Source: an uncultured Chitinophagaceae bacterium
GTDB lineage: Bacteria > Bacteroidota > Bacteroidia > Chitinophagales > Chitinophagaceae
DNA: 10,599 nucleotides
Direction of reading: 5' to 3'
Assembly (NCBI GenBank): GCA_903832075.1
Contig: CAILAF010000184.1
Location: forward strand, 1 to 10,599
Under the pieces are notes generated by a model, which ran no database searches, was not told the DNA's origin, and saw only the letters and a program-made list of their open reading frames with translations. Below, one piece after another: positions 1 through 6,947 of this stretch (positions within the stretch are counted from its first letter, which is position 1; the number at the start of each line of letters is the position of its first letter). Both the position numbers and the translations under genes were made by a program.

Positions 1-1367
1 GTATAAACAGTACTACCTGTTCCATAGTTAGCAGTAACAGAAGCAGTAAGATGATCATTTATTTTATAAAATGCAGCACCAGTTAATTTAACATCAAGTG
101 TTGTTGGACTAACAACATCACTTTCGTTGTAACCAGTTCTACTAACATTTGAATTAGCAAACCAATTTTTAGAACCACTAGAAGCATATAGTATTGGTGC
201 ATATGAAGCCAAAGGCGCTAACGGACCTGCAAATAAAGTTTGATATTGAGCCAATGTATAACCAGCAGGAACAGCACCATCAAGAGTAGGCAACAATGTA
301 GGACCACCTGCAGCAGCAGCAGCATTCCTTACTGATTGAGCAATGCCTGGTAAAAATTGTGTAGTTTCATCACCATACACATTTACTCCATCATAGTTAG
401 GATCTGAATTTCTATCTGCATTGATAACACCACCAGTTGTTCTACTTCCGGCATTTACAGAATAATCTCTTTTATCATTCGCTAACCATTCAGTTGCTTG
501 TATCATCTGAGCGCCAATTTTAAAAGCAAACTTATCTGATACTTTTTGTGCCCAACGAAGGCTCCAGTCATGATAAGAATTCAAAGGACGTTGATAGCTA
601 TCAATATTTGTAACTCCTTCTTTTACTTGAAAACTTAATCCTTGATATTTGAATGGATCTTTACTATTTATAATTACTGTACCATTCATACCTCCAGGTC
701 CGTATAAAGCAGAAGATGCACCAGGTAACAATTCCATGCTTTCAACATCCATTTCAGTTAAACCAACAACACTGGAAACAGAAAAATTTAATCCGGGTGC
801 TTGGTTATCCATTCCATCAACTATCTGGTTCAAACGAGTATTACCATTTACATTAAATCCACGAGTACCAACAGATTTAAATAATAAACCAGATGAAACA
901 ACATCTACACCTTTTAAGTTGGCTAACATTTCATAATAACCTGGAGCGGGTGCTTGTCGAATGGCTGTTGCACCAATTCTTTCAATTGAAACAGGCGATT
1001 CCAATATTCTTTCCGGAACACGTGATGCTGATACTACAATCTCATCTCCAATTGTATATGATACATCAACATTTACATTAACAACTTGATTGTTTGCTGT
1101 TACAGTCACTTCTTTACTTTTGAAACCAACAGAAGAAAAAACAAGTGTAAATGGAGGTCTTTGAACAGTAGATAATTTAAAGTTTCCGTTATCATCCGTA
1201 AATGTACCTGTTGTTCCTCCTTTAACAGTAACAGAAACCGCAGAAACACTTTCTTTTGATTTACTGTTTTTAACACTTCCGGTTACGTTTGTAGATTGCG
1301 CAATAGAATTGATTGTTACAATCATTCCCATAAAAAGCAATGTACCATAGCAGATTAATCTTCTCAT
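1..1367 (-). CDS. TonB-dependent outer-membrane receptor, N-terminal part (cut by window edge)
   Basis: Reading the minus strand from the ATG at 1365-1367 gives an open frame of 455 codons that runs off the left edge, so the C-terminal part of the barrel is missing. Residues 1-24 look like a signal peptide (basic MRR, hydrophobic core, cleavage near SIAQ). Residues about 27-103 form a carboxypeptidase-regulatory-like beta-sandwich, with GTFTDDNGNFKL and the typical SSVGF. A TonB-box-like stretch (DEIVVSASRVPE, 108-119) leads into the plug domain, about 120-237: RLNQIVDGMDNQAPG, then MELLPGASSALYGPGGMNG. Barrel strands follow. Such receptors import substrates across the outer membrane using TonB energy; the substrate cannot be read from sequence. 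The SusC/RagA plug signature was not seen and no SusD partner is visible, though the downstream side lies outside the window. Alanine-rich residues 348-353 (NAAAAA) fall in a probable extracellular loop. Family is certain; ligand is unknown. Confidence 0.93.
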   Translation of the reverse strand, partial: MRRLICYGTLLFMGMIVTINSIAQSTNVTGSVKNSKSKESVSAVSVTVKGGTTGTFTDDNGNFKLSTVQRPPFTLVFSSVGFKSKEVTVTANNQVVNVNVDVSYTIGDEIVVSASRVPERILESPVSIERIGATAIRQAPAPGYYEMLANLKGVDVVSSGLLFKSVGTRGFNVNGNTRLNQIVDGMDNQAPGLNFSVSSVVGLTEMDVESMELLPGASSALYGPGGMNGTVIINSKDPFKYQGLSFQVKEGVTNIDSYQRPLNSYHDWSLRWAQKVSDKFAFKIGAQMIQATEWLANDKRDYSVNAGSRTTGGVINADRNSDPNYDGVNVYGDETTQFLPGIAQSVRNAAAAAGGPTLLPTLDGAVPAGYTLAQYQTLFAGPLAPLASYAPILYASSGSKNWFANSNVSRTGYNESDVVSPTTLDVKLTGAAFYKINDHLTASVTANYGTGSTVY

Positions 1368-1514
1368 AATGGCAGATTTAGATTAGTAATTTAAAGCAAA
1401 ATAGTAATTTGTTGATTCCTGTAAAAATTTAATTTGTTCACAAAAAAGCAAAGTGTTGAATAATCCTGCAAAAAACAAAATTATTGAATGAATTTAATGC
1501 ATTTATTTTGAACC
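1368..1514. promoter_or_regulatory. Divergent intergenic spacer between receptor gene and purC
   Basis: This AT-rich 147-base gap must hold the promoters of both divergent genes. On the minus strand, TATTTTG at 1403-1397 lies about 30 bases before the receptor start and resembles the Bacteroidota -7 box TAnnTTTG with one base fewer. On the plus strand a similar box lies next to the purC start and is listed separately. I see no convincing -33 TTTG at the usual spacing for either, no riboswitch-like fold and no clear operator. The assignment is positional. Confidence 0.4.
1503..1510 (+). promoter_or_regulatory. Candidate -7 promoter box of purC
   Basis: TTATTTTG matches the Bacteroidota -7 consensus TAnnTTTG at all fixed positions except the second base. 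It ends only four bases (AACC) before the purC ATG. If used, transcription would begin at or beside the start codon, making a leaderless or nearly leaderless mRNA. The only upstream -33-like candidate is TTG at 1484-1486, which is closer than the usual 19-21 bases. In such AT-rich DNA a chance match is quite possible. Confidence 0.3.
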
Positions 1515-2441
1515 ATGCAACAATTTCAATTTCCCGGCCAAACTAATTATTATAAAGGCAAAGTTAGAGATGTATATACTATACAAAACGCTTACTTGGT
1601 AATGATTGCAAGCAATCGCATTTCTGCATTTGATGTTATTCTTCCAAAAGAAATTCCATTCAAGGGCCAAGTGTTAAATCAAATTGCGGCTTATATGTTG
1701 AATGCTACAAAAGATATTTGCCCAAATTGGTTAATTAATTTGCCAACAGCAAATGTTAGTATAGGAAAACTGTGTATTCCATTTAAAATTGAAATGGTAG
1801 TGAGGGGAAATTTAACCGGCCACGCTTGGCGAACTTATTCCTCGGGGAAAAGAATTTTGTGTGGTGCTACAATGCCTGAAGGCTTAAAAGAGAATGATTT
1901 TTTTCCTTCTCCAATTATTACTCCAACAACAAAAGCGGCAGAAGGACATGATGAAGATATCAGCAAAGATGAAATTATTTTAAAAGGTTTAGCAACAGAG
2001 GAAGAATGGGAAATTTTAGAAAAATATACTTTACAATTATTTGCACGTGGTAAAAAATTGGCTGAAAAACAAGGATTGATATTGGTTGATACAAAATATG
2101 AGTTTGGAAAACTTGGCAACGAAATTTATTTGATGGATGAAATTCATACACCTGATTCATCAAGATATTTTTATGCTGAAGGATTTGAAGAAAGACAAAC
2201 AAAAGGAGAACGACAAAAACAATTAAGTAAAGAGTTTGTGCGTGAATGGTTAATTGAAAATAATTTTATGGGTAAAGAAAATCAAACTGTTCCTTACATG
2301 AGTGATGAATGGATTGATACCATCTCAAAAAGATATATTGAGTTATACGAAAAAGTAATTGGCTCAAAATTTAATCCCAATCAAATAAGTGATGAAGAAA
2401 CATACAACAAAATTATTTCTTCGTTGGAAAAAATTCTATAA
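1515..2441 (+). CDS. purC: Phosphoribosylaminoimidazole-succinocarboxamide synthase (SAICAR synthase)
   Basis: This cytoplasmic enzyme joins CAIR and L-aspartate using ATP to give SAICAR in de novo purine synthesis. The 308-residue protein is complete and matches the longer form of the family (about 300 residues, as in yeast ADE1) rather than the roughly 240-residue E. coli form. Visible hallmarks are the nucleotide-binding N-terminus YYKGKVRDVY (12-21), SNRISAFDVILP (33-44), VVRGNLTGHAW (95-105), the ITPTTKAAEGHDEDIS stretch (135-150), and the VDTKYEFGK (191-199) and MDEIHTPDSSRY (207-218) signatures that contribute ATP/Mg and substrate contacts. The start is well supported because alignable sequence begins within about 12 residues of it. 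No other pur gene is adjacent, so it appears to be a stand-alone gene. Its stop overlaps the stop of the convergent trhO by six bases. Confidence 0.97.
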   Translation: MQQFQFPGQTNYYKGKVRDVYTIQNAYLVMIASNRISAFDVILPKEIPFKGQVLNQIAAYMLNATKDICPNWLINLPTANVSIGKLCIPFKIEMVVRGNLTGHAWRTYSSGKRILCGATMPEGLKENDFFPSPIITPTTKAAEGHDEDISKDEIILKGLATEEEWEILEKYTLQLFARGKKLAEKQGLILVDTKYEFGKLGNEIYLMDEIHTPDSSRYFYAEGFEERQTKGERQKQLSKEFVREWLIENNFMGKENQTVPYMSDEWIDTISKRYIELYEKVIGSKFNPNQISDEETYNKIISSLEKIL

Positions 2442-3485
2442 CCTTTTATTCAAGTCAGATAATTTAGGACGTAATCTTATTTTTGATTTATTAAAAATGT
2501 TTTGTCCTTTATCAATTCCTTTTCTTATTTCTTTTTGTCTTTCTTTTGGCATGCCAATAGTGTCTTTGCATTCTTTACTGCAACATCCTTCATATTTTTC
2601 TGCGCAGTTTTTACATTGAATAAATAATAAATGACAACCGTCGTTCTTGCAATTGGTATGTGTATCACATGGCTTGCCGCATTGATGGCATACAGCAATC
2701 ACATCTTCTGTAATGCGCTCTCCTAATCTATTATCAAACACAAAATTCTTTCCAATGAATTTACTTTCTAATCCTTGTTCCTTAATTTGTTTTCCATAAT
2801 TAATAATGCCGCCTTCCAAATGAAAAACATTTTTAAACCCTTTATGTAACATATAGGCACTTGCTTTCTCACAACGAATACCACCTGTGCAATACATAAT
2901 AATATTCTTGTCTTCATTTCCTTTCATTATATCAACAGCCATTGGTAATTGATCTCGGAATGTATCCGAAGGAATTTCAATCGCCTTTACAAAATGACCA
3001 ACTTCATATTCATAATGATTCCGCATATCAATGATAACTGTGTTTGGATCATCCATGAATTCGTTCATCTTCTCTGCATCAACATATTTTCCTTTTTTAT
3101 TCATGTTGAATGTTGAATCATTAATTCCATCAGCAACTATTTTCTCTCTAACTTTTATTGTCAATACCCAAAAACTTTTACCATCATCATCCACAGCAAT
3201 ATTTAAACGAACACCATTCAACGGTTCAATAGAGTATAAAAAAGTTTTGAATGATTCTGCATTTGAATCGGGCACGCTTATTTGCGCATTGATACCTTCT
3301 TTGGCAACATAAATTCTTCCAAATACGTTTAGTGGATCTAAATTTTTGTACAAATAATCCCGAAATTCTTTTGGATTCTGGATATTGAAATATTGATAAA
3401 AACTAATGGTAGTTCTATGCTCTTGTTCTTGCATGAGGCGTTTCTTCAATTCCCAATTGCTAATGCGGTTGTGTAATACAGTCAT
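2436..3485 (-). CDS. trhO: Oxygen-dependent tRNA uridine(34) hydroxylase, rhodanese family (YceA-like)
   Basis: TrhO uses molecular oxygen to hydroxylate uridine 34 in certain tRNAs, giving 5-hydroxyuridine, the precursor of cmo5U/mo5U wobble bases. The 349-residue length equals that of E. coli YceA/TrhO. Residues about 28-125 form the acylphosphatase-like N-terminal domain typical of the family (GRIYVAKEGINAQIS). Residues about 135-240 form the rhodanese domain, with IIDMRNHYEYEVGHF and the active-site loop YCTGGIRCEKASA; the catalytic cysteine is Cys199, with Cys205 nearby. The C-terminal region 266-306 holds ten cysteines in paired motifs (CHQCGKPC, CKNCAEKY, CCSKEC), which looks like metal binding. 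No signal peptide is seen. A weak AATATTTG box (3524-3517, minus) lies about 30 bases upstream of the start. The gene faces purC and overlaps its stop codon. Confidence 0.95.
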   Translation of the reverse strand: MTVLHNRISNWELKKRLMQEQEHRTTISFYQYFNIQNPKEFRDYLYKNLDPLNVFGRIYVAKEGINAQISVPDSNAESFKTFLYSIEPLNGVRLNIAVDDDGKSFWVLTIKVREKIVADGINDSTFNMNKKGKYVDAEKMNEFMDDPNTVIIDMRNHYEYEVGHFVKAIEIPSDTFRDQLPMAVDIMKGNEDKNIIMYCTGGIRCEKASAYMLHKGFKNVFHLEGGIINYGKQIKEQGLESKFIGKNFVFDNRLGERITEDVIAVCHQCGKPCDTHTNCKNDGCHLLFIQCKNCAEKYEGCCSKECKDTIGMPKERQKEIRKGIDKGQNIFNKSKIRLRPKLSDLNKRL

Positions 3486-3542
3486 CTTATAAAATTTCAG
3501 CTATCTGTTTTATCAACAAATATTCCATGAATTGAATATGGA

Positions 3543-3559
3543 TTCCGTTGCACGCGGAA
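3543..3559. repeat. Small inverted repeat in the trhO / 140-residue gene spacer
   Basis: TTCCG (3543-3547) and CGGAA (3555-3559) are perfect five-base arms around a seven-base loop. The stem is GC-rich compared with the surrounding DNA. There is no following T-run on either strand, so it does not look like an intrinsic terminator. It lies in the spacer between the divergent trhO and 3663-4085 genes and could be a protein-binding site or chance. Confidence 0.3.
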
Positions 3560-3602
3560 CAAAATATCAAAACAAAAATAATGATTTAAAAAAATTAAGC
3601 TG

Positions 3603-3624
3603 AATTTAAGGTCAAGCTTAAATT
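3603..3624. repeat. Eight-base inverted repeat upstream of the 140-residue gene
   Basis: AATTTAAG (3603-3610) and CTTAAATT (3617-3624) are perfect complements around the loop GTCAAG. The repeat lies 38 bases before the ATG at 3663, where it could act as an operator or as a hairpin in the 5' leader. The arms are AT-rich and such repeats arise easily by chance in this DNA, so a function is only possible. Confidence 0.35.
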
Positions 3625-3662
3625 ATTGTGAAGGCTTGCTGCGTTATTGGAAAAAATAAAAT

Positions 3663-4085
3663 ATGAACTTATTTTCGCAATACATGACCCGTACCATAAT
3701 GAACCTGAACAATTATCAATCCGACGGTATTAAAAAGTTAGTTGCTTTAAAGCACGAGTTTATTCCATTTAATTTTGATGGTACTCGAAAAAAAGAAAGC
3801 ATTGATCAATTCATCAATACTTTTTGTGAATACCAATTAGCCGATAATGATTACATGAATATTGAATTGAATTCTGAATTCCATAATATCAATGCAACTT
3901 CATTCTATCAACTTACACTTGAAAAAGTATTGAAGCATATTACGCATATTATCTGGACAGATAAAGTTGTTCCAAATTATTTTCATGAAAGAGTAAGAGA
4001 TAATACGGTTTATCATTTGTTGAATAGGCTGGAAAGATTAGATTTAGAAGATGCCATAAAAAGTACAAAAACTATTGTCAATTAA
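3663..4085 (+). CDS. Uncharacterised 140-residue cytoplasmic protein
   Basis: I do not recognise this family. The predicted protein has no signal peptide and no membrane segment. It is polar, rich in Asn and aromatic residues, and appears mostly helical, with one compact domain over about residues 15-135. Notable segments are ALKHEFIPFNFDG (28-40), IDQFINTFCEYQLADNDY (47-64) and the C-terminal FHERVRDNTVYHLLNRLERLD (106-126). The ORF occupies the whole space between trhO's upstream region and the DUF5686 gene, and base composition matches its neighbours, which supports a real gene. The start is uncertain: ATG at 3663 is the longest choice, with in-frame ATGs at 3684 and 3699. A GGAAAAAAT stretch upstream is at best a weak ribosome site. 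It stands alone, and its stop overlaps that of the convergent gene by three to four bases. Confidence 0.75.
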   Translation: MNLFSQYMTRTIMNLNNYQSDGIKKLVALKHEFIPFNFDGTRKKESIDQFINTFCEYQLADNDYMNIELNSEFHNINATSFYQLTLEKVLKHITHIIWTDKVVPNYFHERVRDNTVYHLLNRLERLDLEDAIKSTKTIVN

Positions 4086-6529
4086 TTTCTTCTTCCACCA
4101 CCTGAAAAAACAGGAAAAGTAAAACGTGTACCCCAATTGGTATTTTTATTCTGCTGATATCCTTGAACAATATCTAATCGCATTACTTTAAAAATATTTT
4201 CTACAGAAAAAAATGTTTCATAATAATGGGTTCCGTTATTTATATACAATGCATTTGCACCAATAACAAAAAACCAATTTAGTTTTCTAAAGCCCGGAAT
4301 TTTATTGGTAAGCAATCCATCTAAATGATATTCTGCATGAGCAGTTGAATAAAAATTTTCTTTATTGCTGTATAAATAGTATGGCAGTAATTGAAAACTA
4401 TTTAAAAATTGAGAAGCAATTGCAGTTTGATTTCCCAGATAATGAATATAATCAGGAATATAAACTTTGTTGGCATTTAAAAATCCACCGGCATCAATTC
4501 TGTAACTAAAACGGCCACCTAATTTAAAATTCAAATTATCATTGATACTAAAATTCCATTTCGTATAATCTACATCACTTCCCAATAAACCATAAATACC
4601 TTTTGTAATACTTGCATTAAAGGTTGGATATTTTGAACCGATATTAATTTTTCTTTCAGGAAACTCTATATATTTTGCACCTGGCCTCCAAGTAATTCCA
4701 AATGTTGCAATAACAGCTTGATGCCTTATAATATTTGTATTCGTTAAATCAACAGGATAATTTGGAGTTAATACTTTTCCTTTTAAAGTATCAATAGTAT
4801 TTGAAAGTGGCATCCTGTCTTGATATTGCAATTCAGCATTTATATTTAATCCATTACTGATAGCTTTTGTATAATTAATTCTTCCATTCCATGCTTCATA
4901 GATTTTCATATAATTATGTTGCCAATAATAAGTACTTAAAGTATTGTTGAATTCTTCAATCGGATTATTATTATTGAATTGAAAAACTTTTTTACCACCA
5001 CTTAAAGAAATACTATTCGAATATTTTTTTCCGAAAGTATAGCGAGCAGAAAGATCAGCATTAAAGTGGCGATTCTTATATCCGTAACGAAAATCGGGAG
5101 TGATAGAAAGACTTTTTCTTCCTCCAAATTGTTTTCGATATCTGAAAGAATATTTTGAAACAGTTCCTTCAACAGAATTATAATAAATTCCAATGATCTG
5201 CATTAACGGATCAAATGATAAAGTTTCTTTTTTCTTCTCTCTCGAAAAGCTTTGCCCCGTTGAAAAAATTCTAGTAAAAGTTTCTTTATTTCTTCTTTTA
5301 TCCAATGAATCTAAATAATGCGGCGACTTTCGTAATTGTTCCAAACTATCTTTCTTTTGATAATCTTTTACTTCTGCTTCTAATAAAGGAATTGGACGAA
5401 TACTATCCCAATAACTCAACGGTTTTTTATTGGAGCTATCATAAAATTTTAAAATAGTATTATCAAAAAATTTCTTTTTAAAAGATGGTTCAATATTAAA
5501 CGAATCATATACCTGAACAAAATTTCCCAAAAAATCAAAACCAAAAAATTTTCCGGCAGCATAAATAACTTGTTGCTTAATTACCCAAACAGTTTTCAAT
5601 GGAACATACAATTGTTCAATTTTTAAAGTATCCAAAAACTGCATTTGATTTTCTTTCAGCAAAAAAAGTTCAACACTTTGCAAACGCCATTCATCTTCAA
5701 TGATATTTATATAACCATTGAATAGTGGTTCATATCTTCTTTTAGGAATAACTTTAATTCTGCTAACCTGTTTCCCGTTTTCAAAAAATGTTCCTTCAAA
5801 TTTGTACTTATAAAAATTCAATGCATTATTTGAAATGGGTGAAATAAATCCACGTGGATTTAAACCACCAAAAGGAATACTATTTTCGTAAAATGAAATA
5901 ATTTGTGGATTGCCAAAACCAAAGCCATCACTGCGTCCGCTAACTTTTGTAGAAATAACTTCTACTTTCTTTTTATCACCATCAACCGAATAATTAGCAA
6001 CTGATTCCGACAAAAAAATTATTTTACGTTTACTGGTATCGCCATCTTCAAAATCAACTTTATCGCCCATAAAACTCTTTGGATAATTTCTTAATTGCAA
6101 TTGCCCTTTAATATAAACCTGCGATTTAAACTTTTTAATTTCATTCAAATGTTCTTCTCTTCTTCTGATGGTGTTTCTAATAATTTCATAAGCCGGATCT
6201 TCTGCGCCACTTTTTACAATTACTTCATTCAATAAATATTGTTGTTCTTCTAATTCAAAATTTATTTCAACATCGGCTTTATTAATTTTTATTTTTTTCT
6301 CAACAGATTTAAATCCAACATGCTGACAAAGCAAAACATATTCGCCATTATCAATCACTAAATTAAATTGTCCTTTGCTGTTGGCAGTGGTACCTTTTGC
6401 AGTTCCTTTAATTAAAATAGATGAATAAGGCAATACATTTCCTTTTGTATCTTTTACAATACCATGAACAGTATTAGCCAATAAAAAAGATGGAACAATA
6501 AAAAGTAGTATTGGCAAAATTATTTTCAT
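4082..6529 (-). CDS. DUF5686 family outer-membrane protein with carboxypeptidase-regulatory-like domain
   Basis: This 815-residue protein has the standard layout of Bacteroidota DUF5686 proteins. Residues 1-18 form a signal peptide (MKIILPILLFIVPSFLLA). Residues about 20-95 are a carboxypeptidase-regulatory-like domain (VHGIVKDTKGNVLPYSSILI, with GEYVLLCQHVGF at 62-73). The DUF5686 region starts near 104 with EVIVKSGAEDPAYEIIRNTIRRR. From about residue 440 the chain is rich in alternating aromatic beta strands, as expected of an outer-membrane barrel. It ends with GTRFTFPVFSG and a short GGGRRN tail. No biochemical role is established for the family to my knowledge, and I do not assign one. 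It lies 60 bases downstream of the small membrane protein gene, so it could be the last gene of that transcript, but a -7-like box in the gap allows a separate promoter. Confidence 0.9.
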   Translation of the reverse strand: MKIILPILLFIVPSFLLANTVHGIVKDTKGNVLPYSSILIKGTAKGTTANSKGQFNLVIDNGEYVLLCQHVGFKSVEKKIKINKADVEINFELEEQQYLLNEVIVKSGAEDPAYEIIRNTIRRREEHLNEIKKFKSQVYIKGQLQLRNYPKSFMGDKVDFEDGDTSKRKIIFLSESVANYSVDGDKKKVEVISTKVSGRSDGFGFGNPQIISFYENSIPFGGLNPRGFISPISNNALNFYKYKFEGTFFENGKQVSRIKVIPKRRYEPLFNGYINIIEDEWRLQSVELFLLKENQMQFLDTLKIEQLYVPLKTVWVIKQQVIYAAGKFFGFDFLGNFVQVYDSFNIEPSFKKKFFDNTILKFYDSSNKKPLSYWDSIRPIPLLEAEVKDYQKKDSLEQLRKSPHYLDSLDKRRNKETFTRIFSTGQSFSREKKKETLSFDPLMQIIGIYYNSVEGTVSKYSFRYRKQFGGRKSLSITPDFRYGYKNRHFNADLSARYTFGKKYSNSISLSGGKKVFQFNNNNPIEEFNNTLSTYYWQHNYMKIYEAWNGRINYTKAISNGLNINAELQYQDRMPLSNTIDTLKGKVLTPNYPVDLTNTNIIRHQAVIATFGITWRPGAKYIEFPERKINIGSKYPTFNASITKGIYGLLGSDVDYTKWNFSINDNLNFKLGGRFSYRIDAGGFLNANKVYIPDYIHYLGNQTAIASQFLNSFQLLPYYLYSNKENFYSTAHAEYHLDGLLTNKIPGFRKLNWFFVIGANALYINNGTHYYETFFSVENIFKVMRLDIVQGYQQNKNTNWGTRFTFPVFSGGGRRN

Positions 6530-6540
6530 AATTGATTCTA

Positions 6541-6548
6541 CGAAAATA
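6541..6548 (-). promoter_or_regulatory. Candidate -7 promoter box of the DUF5686 gene
   Basis: Read on the minus strand, TATTTTCG differs from the Bacteroidota TAnnTTTG box at the seventh position (C for T). It lies 11 bases before the ATG at 6529, so it would give a very short leader. No clear -33 element accompanies it. If real, it would separate the DUF5686 gene from the acylase operon. Confidence 0.25.
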
Positions 6549-6589
6549 CCATGCCATTTGTTATGGAAAATAAAAAGATGGTAATTATA

Positions 6590-6937
6590 TCATTTCTTTC
6601 GTAAATAACTTCCGGTTAATGCGGCAAAGCCTGCAACTAATCCGCCAATAACTCCTGTTACAATAATTAATACAATTGATGAACCGCCTAACGGAAGTAT
6701 TTGTGCAACTTTTTTTGAAAGAATATGTTCGTTTGATAAATCAATCATCAATGCTAAAATCGACCACAATAAAAACAATGCAATAAATCCTGATAAAAAA
6801 GATTTAAATGGTTTTTGATGAATAGCCATTGCAACAACTAATGCAGCCATTGCAAAACTCCACCATGGTAATGATGTAAATAAACCAATAGCATAAGTTA
6901 ATAATGCAGTTAATATAATGGATGTAATAAATTTCAT
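6590..6937 (-). CDS. Small integral membrane protein, four predicted helices, unknown function
   Basis: The 115-residue product is strongly hydrophobic, with probable membrane helices at about 4-20, 24-40, 46-66 and 84-108. A polar loop (DLSNEHILSKKVAQ, 66-79) lies between helices three and four, and the tail is basic (YLRKK). The last helix is glycine-rich (GVIGGLVAGFAALTG), which suggests tight helix packing. I do not recognise a named family and see no catalytic motif. The start at 6937 follows the stop of the penicillin-acylase gene by only ten bases on the same strand, so the two are very probably co-transcribed. A role linked to the inner membrane near the acylase is a guess from position only. 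Confidence 0.82.
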   Translation of the reverse strand: MKFITSIILTALLTYAIGLFTSLPWWSFAMAALVVAMAIHQKPFKSFLSGFIALFLLWSILALMIDLSNEHILSKKVAQILPLGGSSIVLIIVTGVIGGLVAGFAALTGSYLRKK

Positions 6938-6947
6938 AAATATTTTT

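Noticed and set aside
649..1081. Plus-strand open frames of 95 and 62 codons
   Set aside because: They lie opposite the well-supported TonB receptor frame on the minus strand and give low-complexity, non-protein-like sequence.
1835..2202. Minus-strand open frames inside purC
   Set aside because: The purC frame is unmistakable, and the antisense products match nothing recognisable.
3543..3559. Intrinsic terminator for trhO or the neighbouring gene
   Set aside because: The stem is only five base pairs, lacks a T-run, and lies upstream of both divergent genes rather than after one.
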